Source of the DNA: Litorimonas sp964414555
GTDB lineage: Bacteria > Pseudomonadota > Alphaproteobacteria > Caulobacterales > Maricaulaceae
Assembly: GCA_964414555.1 (NCBI GenBank)
Contig: CAYPWW010000071.1
Span: 1-10,669, forward strand
Direction of reading: 5' to 3'
DNA: 10,669 bases
Below the pieces are notes generated by a model. It was not told the DNA's origin. It saw nothing but the letters and a program-made list of their open reading frames with translations, and made no database searches. How positions within the stretch are numbered: the first letter of the stretch is position 1; the number at the start of each line of letters is the position of its first letter. Position numbers and translations under genes: made by a program. Of this stretch, positions 1 to 5,793 are shown piece after piece.

Positions 1-273
1 GGGATTTTCCGAGAGAAAGCCATAGCCGGGATGGATCGCGTCCGCGCCTGTGTCTTTGGCCGCCGCAATGATTTTCTCAATGACGAGATAGCTCTCCACG
101 GCAGGCGAGGGGCCGATATGCACAGCCTCATCCGCCATGCGAACATGTAGGGATTTGCGGTCCGCGTCGGAATAAACGGCGATCGTCGCAATGCCCATCT
201 TCCGTGCGGTGCGGATCACGCGACAGGCGATTTCGCCGCGATTGGCGATGAGGATTTTGGTGATCTCAGCCAT
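1..273 (-). CDS. mccA: Methylcrotonyl-CoA carboxylase biotin carboxylase (alpha) subunit, N-terminal part
   Basis: This is the first 91 codons of a biotin-dependent carboxylase; the rest lies beyond base 1. Seen: an ATG at 273, the N-terminal biotin carboxylase signature ILIANRGEIACRVIRTA (residues 7-23) and HPGYGFLSEN (81-90), both typical of the ATP-grasp biotin carboxylase fold. Known of the family: this subunit carboxylates biotin using ATP and bicarbonate and usually carries the biotinyl domain at its C-terminus, which is not visible here. The assignment to methylcrotonyl-CoA carboxylase rather than propionyl- or acetyl-CoA carboxylase rests on the neighbouring beta subunit. Its ATG shares one base with the TAA of that gene (TAATG), so the two are probably translationally coupled in a leucine-degradation operon. 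The fragment alone cannot distinguish acyl-CoA specificity. Confidence 0.9.
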   Translation of the reverse strand, partial: MAEITKILIANRGEIACRVIRTARKMGIATIAVYSDADRKSLHVRMADEAVHIGPSPAVESYLVIEKIIAAAKDTGADAIHPGYGFLSENP

Positions 274-1862
274 TACATTCTAAAGACGCCGAATTGCGTC
301 TCCTCTAGCGGCGCATTGGCGCTCATGGCGAGGCCGAGGCCCAGCACCCGCCGCGTGTCGCGCGGGGCAATAATGCCGTCATCCCAAAGGCGCGCACTGG
401 CGAAATAGGGATGACCCTCTTTTTCGAATTGTTCGATGATTGGTTGCTTAAAGGCCTTGCGCTCGGCGTCTGACCAGCTGGCGGCGTTGCGGTTCACCGT
501 GGCCAGCACGTCCGCCGCTTGCTCGCCGCCCATGATCGAAATGCGCGCATTGGGCCACATGAACATCAGTCGCGGAGAATAGGCCCGCCCGCACATGCCG
601 TAATTGCCTGCGCCGTAACTGCCCCCGATGATGATCGTGAATTTCGGGACTTTGGCGCAGGCGACCGCGTGAACCATCTTAGCGCCGTGTTTGGCGATGC
701 CGCCTGCTTCGGCCTTTGAGCCGACCATAAAGCCCGTGATGTTCTGCAAGAACACAAGCGGGATTTTCCGCTGTGCGCAAAGCTCGACAAAATGGGCGCC
801 CTTCACGGCGGAGTCGGAAAACAACACGCCATTATTGCCGAGGATGCCGACGCGGTAACCGTGGATCGTCGCGAACCCTGTGACTAAAGTCGTGCCGAAG
901 TCTTTTTTGAATTCTGTGAATTTCGACCCATCTGTGATGCGGGCAATAACCTCGCGCACGTCATAGGGCTGGCGCAAATCCGTCGGCACGATGCCATCTA
1001 ATTCGTCTATGTCATAGGCGGGCGGTTCATAGTCTTCGGGGGCGAAACTTGGCTCAGCGGGTCCTAATGTCGCGACAGCATCACGCGCCATTTGCAGCGC
1101 GTGCGCATCATTGGCGGCGAGATGATCGACGACGCCAGAGGTCTTCGCGTGCAACGCCCCGCCGCCGAGGCTTTCCGCGTCAATGTCTTCGCCCGTCGCA
1201 GATTTCACGAGCGGCGGACCCGCGAGGAAGATTGTCCCTTGGTCGGCGACGATGATGCTCTCATCCGCCATGGCGGGCACATAGGCCCCGCCTGCCGTGC
1301 AACTGCCCATGACAACGGCGATCTGGGCGATGCCCTGTGCGGACATATTGGCTTGATTGTAAAAGGCGCGACCAAAGTCGTTCTTACCCGGAAAAATTTC
1401 GGCTTGGTTCGGCAGGTTGCCGCCGCCCGAGTCCACGAGATAGATACAGGGCAGGCGGTTTTCCGCAGCGATCTCTTGCGCGCGCGCCTGCTTTTCACAG
1501 GTCATGGGATAATAGGTGCCACCTTTGACAGTCGCGTCATTGCAGATGATCATAACCTCGCGCCCTGCGACACGGCCGATGCCTGTGATCAGGCCAGCGC
1601 TGGGGACTTGGTCGTCATACATGCCGTAGGCGGCCAGCTGGCTCAGCTCTAAAAACGGGGTGCCGGGATCGAGCAAGCGTTCAACGCGCTCACGCGGCAA
1701 CAATTTGCCCCGCGCCATATGTTTTTCTCGCGCGCGGTCCGAGCCACCTTTGGCGATCTTGGCGACTTTTTCGTGTAAGTCCGCGACGAGCGCTTCCATG
1801 GCCGCGCGGTTCTCTGCAAAGGCAGGACTATCCGGATTTATCTGTGAGTTAAGCTTCGGCAT
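273..1862 (-). CDS. mccB: Methylcrotonyl-CoA carboxylase carboxyltransferase (beta) subunit
   Basis: This 529-residue protein transfers the carboxyl group from carboxybiotin to 3-methylcrotonyl-CoA, giving 3-methylglutaconyl-CoA in leucine degradation, in the cytoplasm. Its length matches the usual size of about 530-540. Two crotonase-like carboxyltransferase halves are visible. The N-half has DSGGGNLPNQ (144-153) and the oxyanion-type loop GSCTAGGAYVPAM (186-198). The C-half has LGNNGVLFSDSAVKGAHFVEL (starting near 341) and GGSYGAGNYGMCGRAYSPR (413-431). The FxWPNARISIMGGEQAA region (around 434-450) and C-terminal DDGIIAPRDTRRVLGL are typical of the MCC beta family and separate it from propionyl-CoA carboxylase beta. 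The start at 1862 has no clear Shine-Dalgarno sequence, but it gives the expected N-terminus. The downstream alpha subunit overlaps the stop by one base. No isovaleryl-CoA dehydrogenase gene lies immediately upstream; a divergent gene lies there. Confidence 0.95.
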   Translation of the reverse strand: MPKLNSQINPDSPAFAENRAAMEALVADLHEKVAKIAKGGSDRAREKHMARGKLLPRERVERLLDPGTPFLELSQLAAYGMYDDQVPSAGLITGIGRVAGREVMIICNDATVKGGTYYPMTCEKQARAQEIAAENRLPCIYLVDSGGGNLPNQAEIFPGKNDFGRAFYNQANMSAQGIAQIAVVMGSCTAGGAYVPAMADESIIVADQGTIFLAGPPLVKSATGEDIDAESLGGGALHAKTSGVVDHLAANDAHALQMARDAVATLGPAEPSFAPEDYEPPAYDIDELDGIVPTDLRQPYDVREVIARITDGSKFTEFKKDFGTTLVTGFATIHGYRVGILGNNGVLFSDSAVKGAHFVELCAQRKIPLVFLQNITGFMVGSKAEAGGIAKHGAKMVHAVACAKVPKFTIIIGGSYGAGNYGMCGRAYSPRLMFMWPNARISIMGGEQAADVLATVNRNAASWSDAERKAFKQPIIEQFEKEGHPYFASARLWDDGIIAPRDTRRVLGLGLAMSANAPLEETQFGVFRM

Positions 1863-1930
1863 AATTAGAGATTAGGAACTGGGCGGCGCAAAGTCCATGC
1901 GTTCGCACCGAAAGCGAGACGCATTGACGA

Positions 1931-1959
1931 CTGGCATTTGCGTGCAAACCGCCTATCGT
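1931..1959 (+). promoter_or_regulatory. Possible promoter of the MBL-fold gene
   Basis: CTGGCA (1931-1936) and TATCGT (1954-1959) are separated by 17 bases and each matches four of six bases of the sigma-70-type consensus. The -10-like box ends six bases before the ATG at 1966. Transcription would then begin at or next to the start codon, giving a leaderless or nearly leaderless message, consistent with the lack of any Shine-Dalgarno sequence there. The match is weak and could be chance. Confidence 0.25.
1937..1948. promoter_or_regulatory. Palindrome TTTGC-GT-GCAAA, candidate operator
   Basis: A perfect five-base inverted repeat with a two-base centre lies in the 103-bp region between the divergent mccB and MBL-fold genes. 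It sits in the spacer of the weak plus-strand promoter proposed there. This placement and symmetry fit a binding site for a dimeric repressor controlling one or both genes. No regulator gene is visible in the window, and a 10-bp palindrome can occur by chance. Confidence 0.3.
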
Positions 1960-1965
1960 AGACCT

Positions 1966-3072
1966 ATGAGCCAATCTGACGCCAAAATGCCCGCTGACCA
2001 ATCCATGATCCGCACGCCCGGATATGAAGGCCGTGGGTTGGATTTTATCCGCGAGGATGCCCCAGAACCGGGCAGTGCGACCGAAGTTGCGCCGGGCGTT
2101 TTCTGGCTGCGCTTTGCTTTGCCGATGACGGGGCTGAACCATATTAATCTCTGGGCGCTGCGTGATGGAGATGGCTGGGTGGTTGTCGACACCGGTATCG
2201 CTGACCGGACCAGCCGTGATATTTGGAAAACACATTTCGAAGGCTTGTTAGAAGGGCGTCCCGTCAACCGCGTTATCTGCACCCATTTACATCCCGACCA
2301 CACGGGCTTGGCGGGCTGGCTCTGCCGTCGCTTTGGTGCGCCACTTTTAATGACACGCGGTGAATATTTTCTCTGCCGTTTGCTGGCGGCTGATACGGGC
2401 CAAGCCGCCCCGCGCGAAGGCGTGCGCTTTTACGAAAAATCTGGGTTCACCCAAGATCAGATCGAGCTTTACAAATCGCGCTTTGGTGGGTTTGGTAAGG
2501 CGATCTCGCCCTTGCCGCAAAGCTATGATCGTTTGGTCGCGGGCGAGACGGGGCAGATCGGCGGGCGGAAGTGGGAAGTCATTATAGGTTCGGGTCACTC
2601 GCCGGAGCATGCTTGTCTGTATTGTCCCGAATTAAATCTGGTGCTCTCAGGCGATCAGCTGCTGCCGAATATCAGCTCGAATGTCTCAGTCTGGCCGACA
2701 GAGCCGGAAGGTAACCCGCTAGAGGATTGGATTTCTTCCTGCCATCATTTACTGGCGCAATTACCAGAAGATGTGCTGGTCTGCCCTGCGCATGGCATTC
2801 CGTTTCGCGGCGCGCACAAGCGTCTACGGAAGTTGATTGAACATCACGAGAAGGCGTTGAACCGTTTGGCGGAACATTGCCGGACCCCACGCTTGGCAAC
2901 TGAAGTGTACTCGGTTCTATTCCGGCGCGAAATTAATGATCGCAATCGGATCATGGCGGTTGGAGAAAGCGTGGCGCATTTAAACTGTCTAAAGGGGCGA
3001 GGCGTTGTTTCGCGCCGTCTCAACGACGCGGGACAATTTACATATAAAACGCGGACAGATTGGACCGCGTAA
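1966..3072 (+). CDS. MBL-fold metallo-hydrolase with C-terminal winged-helix-like domain
   Basis: This 368-residue soluble protein has the metallo-beta-lactamase fold. Metal-binding motifs are intact: THLHPDH (106-112; H107, H109, D111, H112), H211 in GSGHSPEH, D230 in LSGDQLLP, and H276 in CPAHGIPF. Such sites normally bind two zinc or iron ions and hydrolyse ester, thioester or similar bonds. The segment after about residue 285 resembles the winged-helix tail (BLACT_WH type) of this subgroup. The ATG at 1966 is preferred over one at 1897, because the extra 23 residues are arginine-rich, unlike the family N-terminus, and would cover the candidate promoter. The gene is divergent from mccB and convergent with a small membrane-protein gene. 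Proximity to leucine-degradation genes suggests, but does not show, action on an acyl-CoA or other thioester. The substrate is unknown. Confidence 0.85.
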   Translation: MSQSDAKMPADQSMIRTPGYEGRGLDFIREDAPEPGSATEVAPGVFWLRFALPMTGLNHINLWALRDGDGWVVVDTGIADRTSRDIWKTHFEGLLEGRPVNRVICTHLHPDHTGLAGWLCRRFGAPLLMTRGEYFLCRLLAADTGQAAPREGVRFYEKSGFTQDQIELYKSRFGGFGKAISPLPQSYDRLVAGETGQIGGRKWEVIIGSGHSPEHACLYCPELNLVLSGDQLLPNISSNVSVWPTEPEGNPLEDWISSCHHLLAQLPEDVLVCPAHGIPFRGAHKRLRKLIEHHEKALNRLAEHCRTPRLATEVYSVLFRREINDRNRIMAVGESVAHLNCLKGRGVVSRRLNDAGQFTYKTRTDWTA

Positions 3073-3081
3073 GTGTTTTTT
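3049..3081. terminator. Probable bidirectional terminator between convergent genes
   Basis: ACGCGG (3049-3054) pairs perfectly with CCGCGT (3065-3070) around a ten-base loop. In the plus direction the stem is followed after five bases by TTTTTT (3076-3081). In the minus direction it is followed at once by TTTATAT. The stem overlaps the last codons and stop of the MBL-fold gene and lies just beyond the stop of the convergent 53-residue gene, so one hairpin could end both transcripts. The loop is long and the plus-side T run is displaced, so efficiency is uncertain. Confidence 0.5.
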
Positions 3082-3082
3082 C

Positions 3083-3244
3083 TTACCCTTGAAGCGGTGC
3101 AAAAATAACGAGCGCGATACTGAGAACTGTAGCCGTGGCAAAGACCGCGATGCCGGTATAAAGCATCCGCCGATGTGTAATGGCGCACAACTCGCGAGCC
3201 TCCATTCCAGATTTTAAAAGGACTGTATCGATATATTCAGTCAT
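3083..3244 (-). CDS. Small single-pass membrane protein, 53 aa, paralogue B
   Basis: This 53-residue protein of unknown function has a polar N-terminal third, HRR at 25-27 and one hydrophobic segment, roughly residues 29-49, ending in FAPLQG. Under the positive-inside rule the N-terminus is probably cytoplasmic. A single cysteine (C20) precedes the membrane segment. The gene 212 bp upstream encodes a homologue of identical length with 41 of 53 residues the same. The reading frame stays open upstream to base 3448, through an ilvA remnant. I place the start at the ATG at 3244 because GAAAGAGAGAGAATC precedes it, matching AAAAGAGAGAGAAAC at the same position in paralogue A, and because protein similarity begins exactly there. 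An EcfG-type promoter match lies 58-82 bases upstream of this ATG, suggesting stress-induced expression. No known family is recognised. Confidence 0.75.
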   Translation of the reverse strand: MTEYIDTVLLKSGMEARELCAITHRRMLYTGIAVFATATVLSIALVIFAPLQG

Positions 3245-3301
3245 GATTCTCTCTCTTTCGGACCCTCTATAAAATTCAATTAAGGCGATTTCTGGTAATA
3301 G

Positions 3302-3326
3302 AACGCCTTTATTGCCTCTTAGTTCC
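3302..3326 (-). promoter_or_regulatory. EcfG-type general stress promoter match upstream of paralogue B
   Basis: On the minus strand GGAAC (3326-3322) is followed after exactly 16 bases by CGTT (3305-3302). This is an exact match to the alphaproteobacterial general-stress sigma factor consensus GGAAC-N16/17-CGTT. Transcription would start near 3295, giving a leader of about 50 bases before the ATG at 3244. No such match precedes paralogue A. Nine fixed bases with limited spacing freedom are rare by chance in one intergenic region, but activity is inferred, and no anti-sigma or phyR gene is in view. Confidence 0.55.
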
Positions 3327-3333
3327 AAAGTTA

Positions 3334-3421
3334 GATGGTGGAAGCGGCTGATGTTCCTGCGCGCATCCAATGTTTCTAGGAATTGTGAAAGCGCACGGGG
3401 ACGTTCGAGAAACTCAACGCG
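3334..3421 (-). pseudogene. Decayed fragment of ilvA (ACT-like domain)
   Basis: These 88 bases align without gaps to 4422-4509 inside the intact ilvA, with 77 of 88 identical. On the minus strand the frame is kept and reads RVEFLERPRALSQFLETL, then DARRNISRFHH, against RVEFPERPGALSQFLETL, then DARWNISLFHY in IlvA (residues 429-457). Differences include P to L, G to R, W to R, L to R and Y to H. These are non-conservative changes at positions normally buried or structural in ACT domains, pointing to loss of selection. Similarity fades on both sides. The fragment is a leftover of a local duplication, lying between the two copies of the 53-residue gene, which suggests the small gene was copied together with the neighbouring end of ilvA. 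The frame is continuous with paralogue B but has no ATG. Confidence 0.8.
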
Positions 3422-3456
3422 TACCGCTGGTCGGCTACGACGTCCTAGCTATCGGC

Positions 3457-3618
3457 TTAAGCTTGAAGCGGTGCAAAGATAACGAGCGCGAGGCTCAGGA
3501 CTGTTGCGGCAGCAAATAATGAAATCCCAATATACAGTTGGCGGCGGTGCTGGATGGCACATAATTCGTGCGCTTCCATGCCGGATTTTAGAAGGGCTGT
3601 GTCGATAAAGTTCGTCAT
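3457..3618 (-). CDS. Small single-pass membrane protein, 53 aa, paralogue A
   Basis: ATG at 3618 and TAA at 3457-3459 frame a 53-residue protein beginning MTNFIDTALLKSGMEAHELC, with HRR at 24-26 and a hydrophobic stretch (about 29-49) ending FAPLQA. It matches paralogue B at 41 of 53 positions without gaps. The segments IDT-LLKSGMEA-ELCAI-HRR and ATVLS-ALVIFAPLQ are shared, while differences such as V/A, T/I, V/L and I/L are conservative. That pattern indicates both copies have been kept under selection as proteins. AAAAGAGAGAGAAAC precedes the ATG as a purine-rich ribosome-binding region. No promoter of its own is evident. It may be transcribed from the DM13 gene 76 bp upstream, through the hairpin between them. 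Function is unknown. Confidence 0.75.
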   Translation of the reverse strand: MTNFIDTALLKSGMEAHELCAIQHRRQLYIGISLFAAATVLSLALVIFAPLQA

Positions 3619-3656
3619 GTTTCTCTCTCTTTTCTTATGTCGTTAGGCATTAGGAA

Positions 3657-3686
3657 TAGGGCGGTGACATAACGTCTACCGCCCTA
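3657..3686 (-). terminator. Strong hairpin between the DM13 gene and paralogue A
   Basis: TAGGGCGGT (3657-3665) pairs perfectly with ACCGCCCTA (3678-3686). An inner GAC/GTC pair leaves a five-base loop and one bulged base. It begins eight bases after the DM13 stop. On the minus strand it is followed by TTCCTAATG, only a weak T tract, so it may be a partial terminator, a transcript-stabilising 3' structure or a processing site. Confidence 0.5.
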
Positions 3687-3694
3687 CTTTCGGC

Positions 3695-4141
3695 TTAGTT
3701 GAGTGTGGCGACACCGAGTGGCACGGCAAATTGTTCACACCAGACGTAGACTTCCGAATACTGTGAGGGGACGAAGTCGGCTGGCAGATCGTAGCGTTGC
3801 TGGCCGCGCTTTTTGTTCAACTCTGTGAACTGACTGGCCGTGTCATATCGGCCGTCATTGCCGAAGCCGATAACAGGGTCAGGTGCGCCGTCGAGATAAA
3901 AGCTTGCGTCAAGCTCTAAGGCGTAGCCACTCGCTGTTTTGACCACTGTCACGCCGCCAGAAGTGACGTGATCGCTGCGGCCTTCAAATGAGCCAGACAC
4001 GACGGAGGTTTGATCAACCTGTGAGATGGTGGCGGGGGTGGAGGTCGTTGGGGCGTTATTCGAGCTCGAAATTATGGCGCCTGCGGAAAGTGCGGAAACG
4101 ACAATAAGTGTGGCGGCGAGAATTTTGTATGTTTTGGACAT
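3695..4141 (-). CDS. Exported or membrane-anchored DM13-domain protein
   Basis: This 148-residue protein has a hydrophobic N-terminal segment (residues 7-24, after MSKTYK) acting as a signal peptide or anchor. A polar serine/threonine-rich linker (25-48) follows, then one DM13 domain filling the rest. DM13 hallmarks are visible: GSFEG (50-54), a central DGAPDPVIGFG (84-94), the G-Q-x-Y-x-L-P stretch (113-120), and the C-terminal VYVWCEQFAVPLGVATL (131-147) with the family's conserved cysteine, C135, the only cysteine in the protein. Known of the family: DM13 has been proposed on sequence grounds to take part in extracytoplasmic redox or electron transfer; this is not established experimentally. 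There is no lipobox, so it is not a lipoprotein. It lies 128 bp after ilvA and upstream of the two small membrane proteins, with its own candidate promoter. Confidence 0.8.
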   Translation of the reverse strand: MSKTYKILAATLIVVSALSAGAIISSSNNAPTTSTPATISQVDQTSVVSGSFEGRSDHVTSGGVTVVKTASGYALELDASFYLDGAPDPVIGFGNDGRYDTASQFTELNKKRGQQRYDLPADFVPSQYSEVYVWCEQFAVPLGVATLN

Positions 4142-4212
4142 GATGATCTTTCTTTGAATGATTGGTCAATAACTAGGTAAATGCGTTTCGACGTCTCTGT
4201 CGATGACCCTTA

Positions 4213-4238
4213 ATCATAGAAAAAAACCAAACGGTCAA
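4213..4238 (-). promoter_or_regulatory. Candidate promoter of the DM13 gene
   Basis: On the minus strand TTGACC (4238-4233) is followed after 14 bases by TATGAT (4218-4213), a close match to -35 and -10 elements. The spacing is short for the standard 17 but lies within the range described for Caulobacter housekeeping promoters. Transcription would begin near 4206, about 65 bases before the ATG at 4141. The spacer is T-rich (seven consecutive T), so part of it may instead serve the upstream terminator. Confidence 0.35.
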
Positions 4239-4245
4239 GAATAAT

Positions 4246-4266
4246 CACATCACGGTTCCGTGAGTG
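4246..4266 (-). terminator. Hairpin after ilvA, likely end of the leu-ilvA operon
   Basis: Three bases after the ilvA stop, the minus strand reads CACTCACGG-AA-CCGTGA-T-GTG. This is a nine-pair stem with one bulged base and a tight two-base loop (four if the closing pair opens), followed by ATTATTCTT. Position and T-rich tail fit intrinsic termination of the branched-chain amino acid operon. The tail is imperfect, and a stronger T run lies about 20 bases further on. Confidence 0.5.
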
Positions 4267-4269
4267 GTC

Positions 4270-5793
4270 TTAACCTCGCAAGAAATAAGCGTAAGCGGGA
4301 TTATCCTGCTCCGGTTCGATCACGTAACCCGTCCCGGCAAGCTGCGCCTCCAGTGCGGCGACGTCTCCGTCAGCAACATGAAACCCGCAAAGGACATGGC
4401 CTTCTGAGGCCCCGTGATTGCGATAATGGAAGAGGCTGATATTCCAGCGTGCATCCAATGTCTCTAGGAATTGTGAGAGCGCACCGGGACGTTCAGGAAA
4501 CTCAACGCGGTAGAGCGCCTCAGGGCGATTATCCCCGCGTCCGCCCACCATATGGCGGAGGTGGCGTTTGGCCAGCCTGTCGCGTGATAAATCTGTGACG
4601 CTAATCTCTTGCGCCGCCATATCTGCGATGACTTGCGCCCGATCCGCTGTGTCACGGATTTTCAACCCGACTAACACATGCGCTTCTGCGCGGTCCGCAA
4701 ACCGATAGTTGAACTCTGTTACCGCGCGATCGCCGAGGGCGCGCACGAAATTCAAGAACGCCCCTGCACGTTCCGGGATTGTTGCCGCGAAGAGCATTTC
4801 CTCGCCGCTGCCAAATTCTGCTCGGTCGACCATGTGACCGATCCGGTCAAAATTCACATTCGCGCCAGAGATCGTCACAACCAGATCACCGTCTGGGGCT
4901 TTGCCGTCTTGGATATGTTTTATGACGCCGGCCAAAGCGAGCGCGCCTGCGGGTTCGACAACCGTGCGGGTGGCTTCGAAAATATCTTTCACAGCGGCAC
5001 AGATTTCGTCATTCGAGACGCCGATCTGTGCATCAACGACTTGCTGGCATATGGCAAAGGTTGTCGTGCCAACGGTTCGCACCGCTGCGCCATCTGCGAA
5101 GCCGTCAACGCGGTCGAGTGTGACGGGTTGCCCCGCCTGCATCGCTGCGCCCAGAGATTCTGCGCCGATGGCTTCGACCGCAAAGACTTTTGTCTGGGAT
5201 GAATGGGCTTTCATCCACGCGCCAATGCCAGACACTAACCCGCCGCCGCCTGTGCAAACATAGATCGCCGCTGGTGGGCGAGGCATTTGTTCTAAGACTT
5301 CGCGCGCGAGGGTGCCTTGGCCTGCGATCACATCAATTTCATCAAAGGGATGGACGAAGACCGCGCCGCTGTCTTTGGCATAGTCCATTGCTGCATCGCA
5401 GGCCGCGTCATAACTATCCCCGATCAGGCGTGTTTGCGCACCCATAGCCTGCACAGCCTCCACCTTGATTGGCGGTGTCGTGATGGGCATAAAAATGATC
5501 GCATTCGTCATATAATGCCGTGCTGCCGCCGCGACGCCTTGCGCGTGATTGCCGGCACTGGCCGCCACCACGCCTCGCGCGCGTTCTGCATCGGTCAGCC
5601 CAGCAATACGATTAGCGGCACCCCGGATTTTGAACGAAAATACGTCCTGTAAATCTTCGCGCTTCAACCAGATATTCCGGCCAAGCGCCGCCGAGAGCTT
5701 TGGCGCAAATTGCGTTGGTGTGCGTTTGGCCAAGGCATAGACGTCTGCAGATGCAATCCGCGCTGCAAGATCATGGAGGTCGAGATTAGACAT
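4270..5793 (-). CDS. ilvA: Biosynthetic threonine ammonia-lyase (threonine deaminase)
   Basis: This 507-residue PLP enzyme converts threonine to 2-oxobutanoate and ammonia, the committed step of isoleucine synthesis, in the cytoplasm. The PLP lysine is K55 in FSFKIRGA, the substrate loop is SAGNHAQG (79-86), and the phosphate-binding loop is GGGGL (182-186). The catalytic domain ends near 320. Two ACT-like regulatory repeats follow: about 332-405 (IPERAGAFLNF) and 427-505 (FPERPGALSQF). That is the long, isoleucine-feedback-inhibited form, close to the 514 residues of the enterobacterial enzyme, rather than the short catabolic form. The ATG at 5793 overlaps the end of leuB by eight bases, so it is the last gene of a coupled leu operon. 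An 88-bp decayed copy of part of its second ACT repeat lies about 1.1 kb downstream. Confidence 0.96.
   Translation of the reverse strand: MSNLDLHDLAARIASADVYALAKRTPTQFAPKLSAALGRNIWLKREDLQDVFSFKIRGAANRIAGLTDAERARGVVAASAGNHAQGVAAAARHYMTNAIIFMPITTPPIKVEAVQAMGAQTRLIGDSYDAACDAAMDYAKDSGAVFVHPFDEIDVIAGQGTLAREVLEQMPRPPAAIYVCTGGGGLVSGIGAWMKAHSSQTKVFAVEAIGAESLGAAMQAGQPVTLDRVDGFADGAAVRTVGTTTFAICQQVVDAQIGVSNDEICAAVKDIFEATRTVVEPAGALALAGVIKHIQDGKAPDGDLVVTISGANVNFDRIGHMVDRAEFGSGEEMLFAATIPERAGAFLNFVRALGDRAVTEFNYRFADRAEAHVLVGLKIRDTADRAQVIADMAAQEISVTDLSRDRLAKRHLRHMVGGRGDNRPEALYRVEFPERPGALSQFLETLDARWNISLFHYRNHGASEGHVLCGFHVADGDVAALEAQLAGTGYVIEPEQDNPAYAYFLRG
4422..4509 (-). repeat. Parent copy of the 88-bp repeat, inside ilvA
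   Basis: This stretch encodes roughly IlvA residues 429-458 and is the source sequence of the decayed fragment at 3334-3421. The two are in direct orientation, 1088 bp apart, with 77 of 88 bases identical and no gaps. The copy inside ilvA encodes a normal ACT-domain sequence, so it is taken as the parent. Confidence 0.85.

Noticed and set aside
1092..1652. 186-residue open frame on the plus strand
   Set aside because: It is antisense to mccB, whose family motifs run through the whole stretch, and it has no recognisable domain. It is a shadow of codon bias.
1875..1903. GGAAC and CGTT on the plus strand upstream of the MBL-fold gene
   Set aside because: The spacer is 20 bases, too long for an EcfG promoter, so it was not called.
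1897..1965. Longer N-terminus for the MBL-fold protein from the ATG at 1897
   Set aside because: The extra 23 residues look unlike a family N-terminus and would cover the palindrome and promoter-like boxes. No ribosome-binding site supports it.
3425..3456. Small inverted repeat (GTCG/CGAC) after paralogue A as a terminator
   Set aside because: The stem is only four pairs and no T run follows it.
4230..4259. GGAAC and CGTT on the minus strand upstream of the DM13 gene, resembling an EcfG promoter
   Set aside because: The spacer is 21 bases, outside the 16-17 the consensus allows, and the GGAAC lies in the stem-loop after ilvA.
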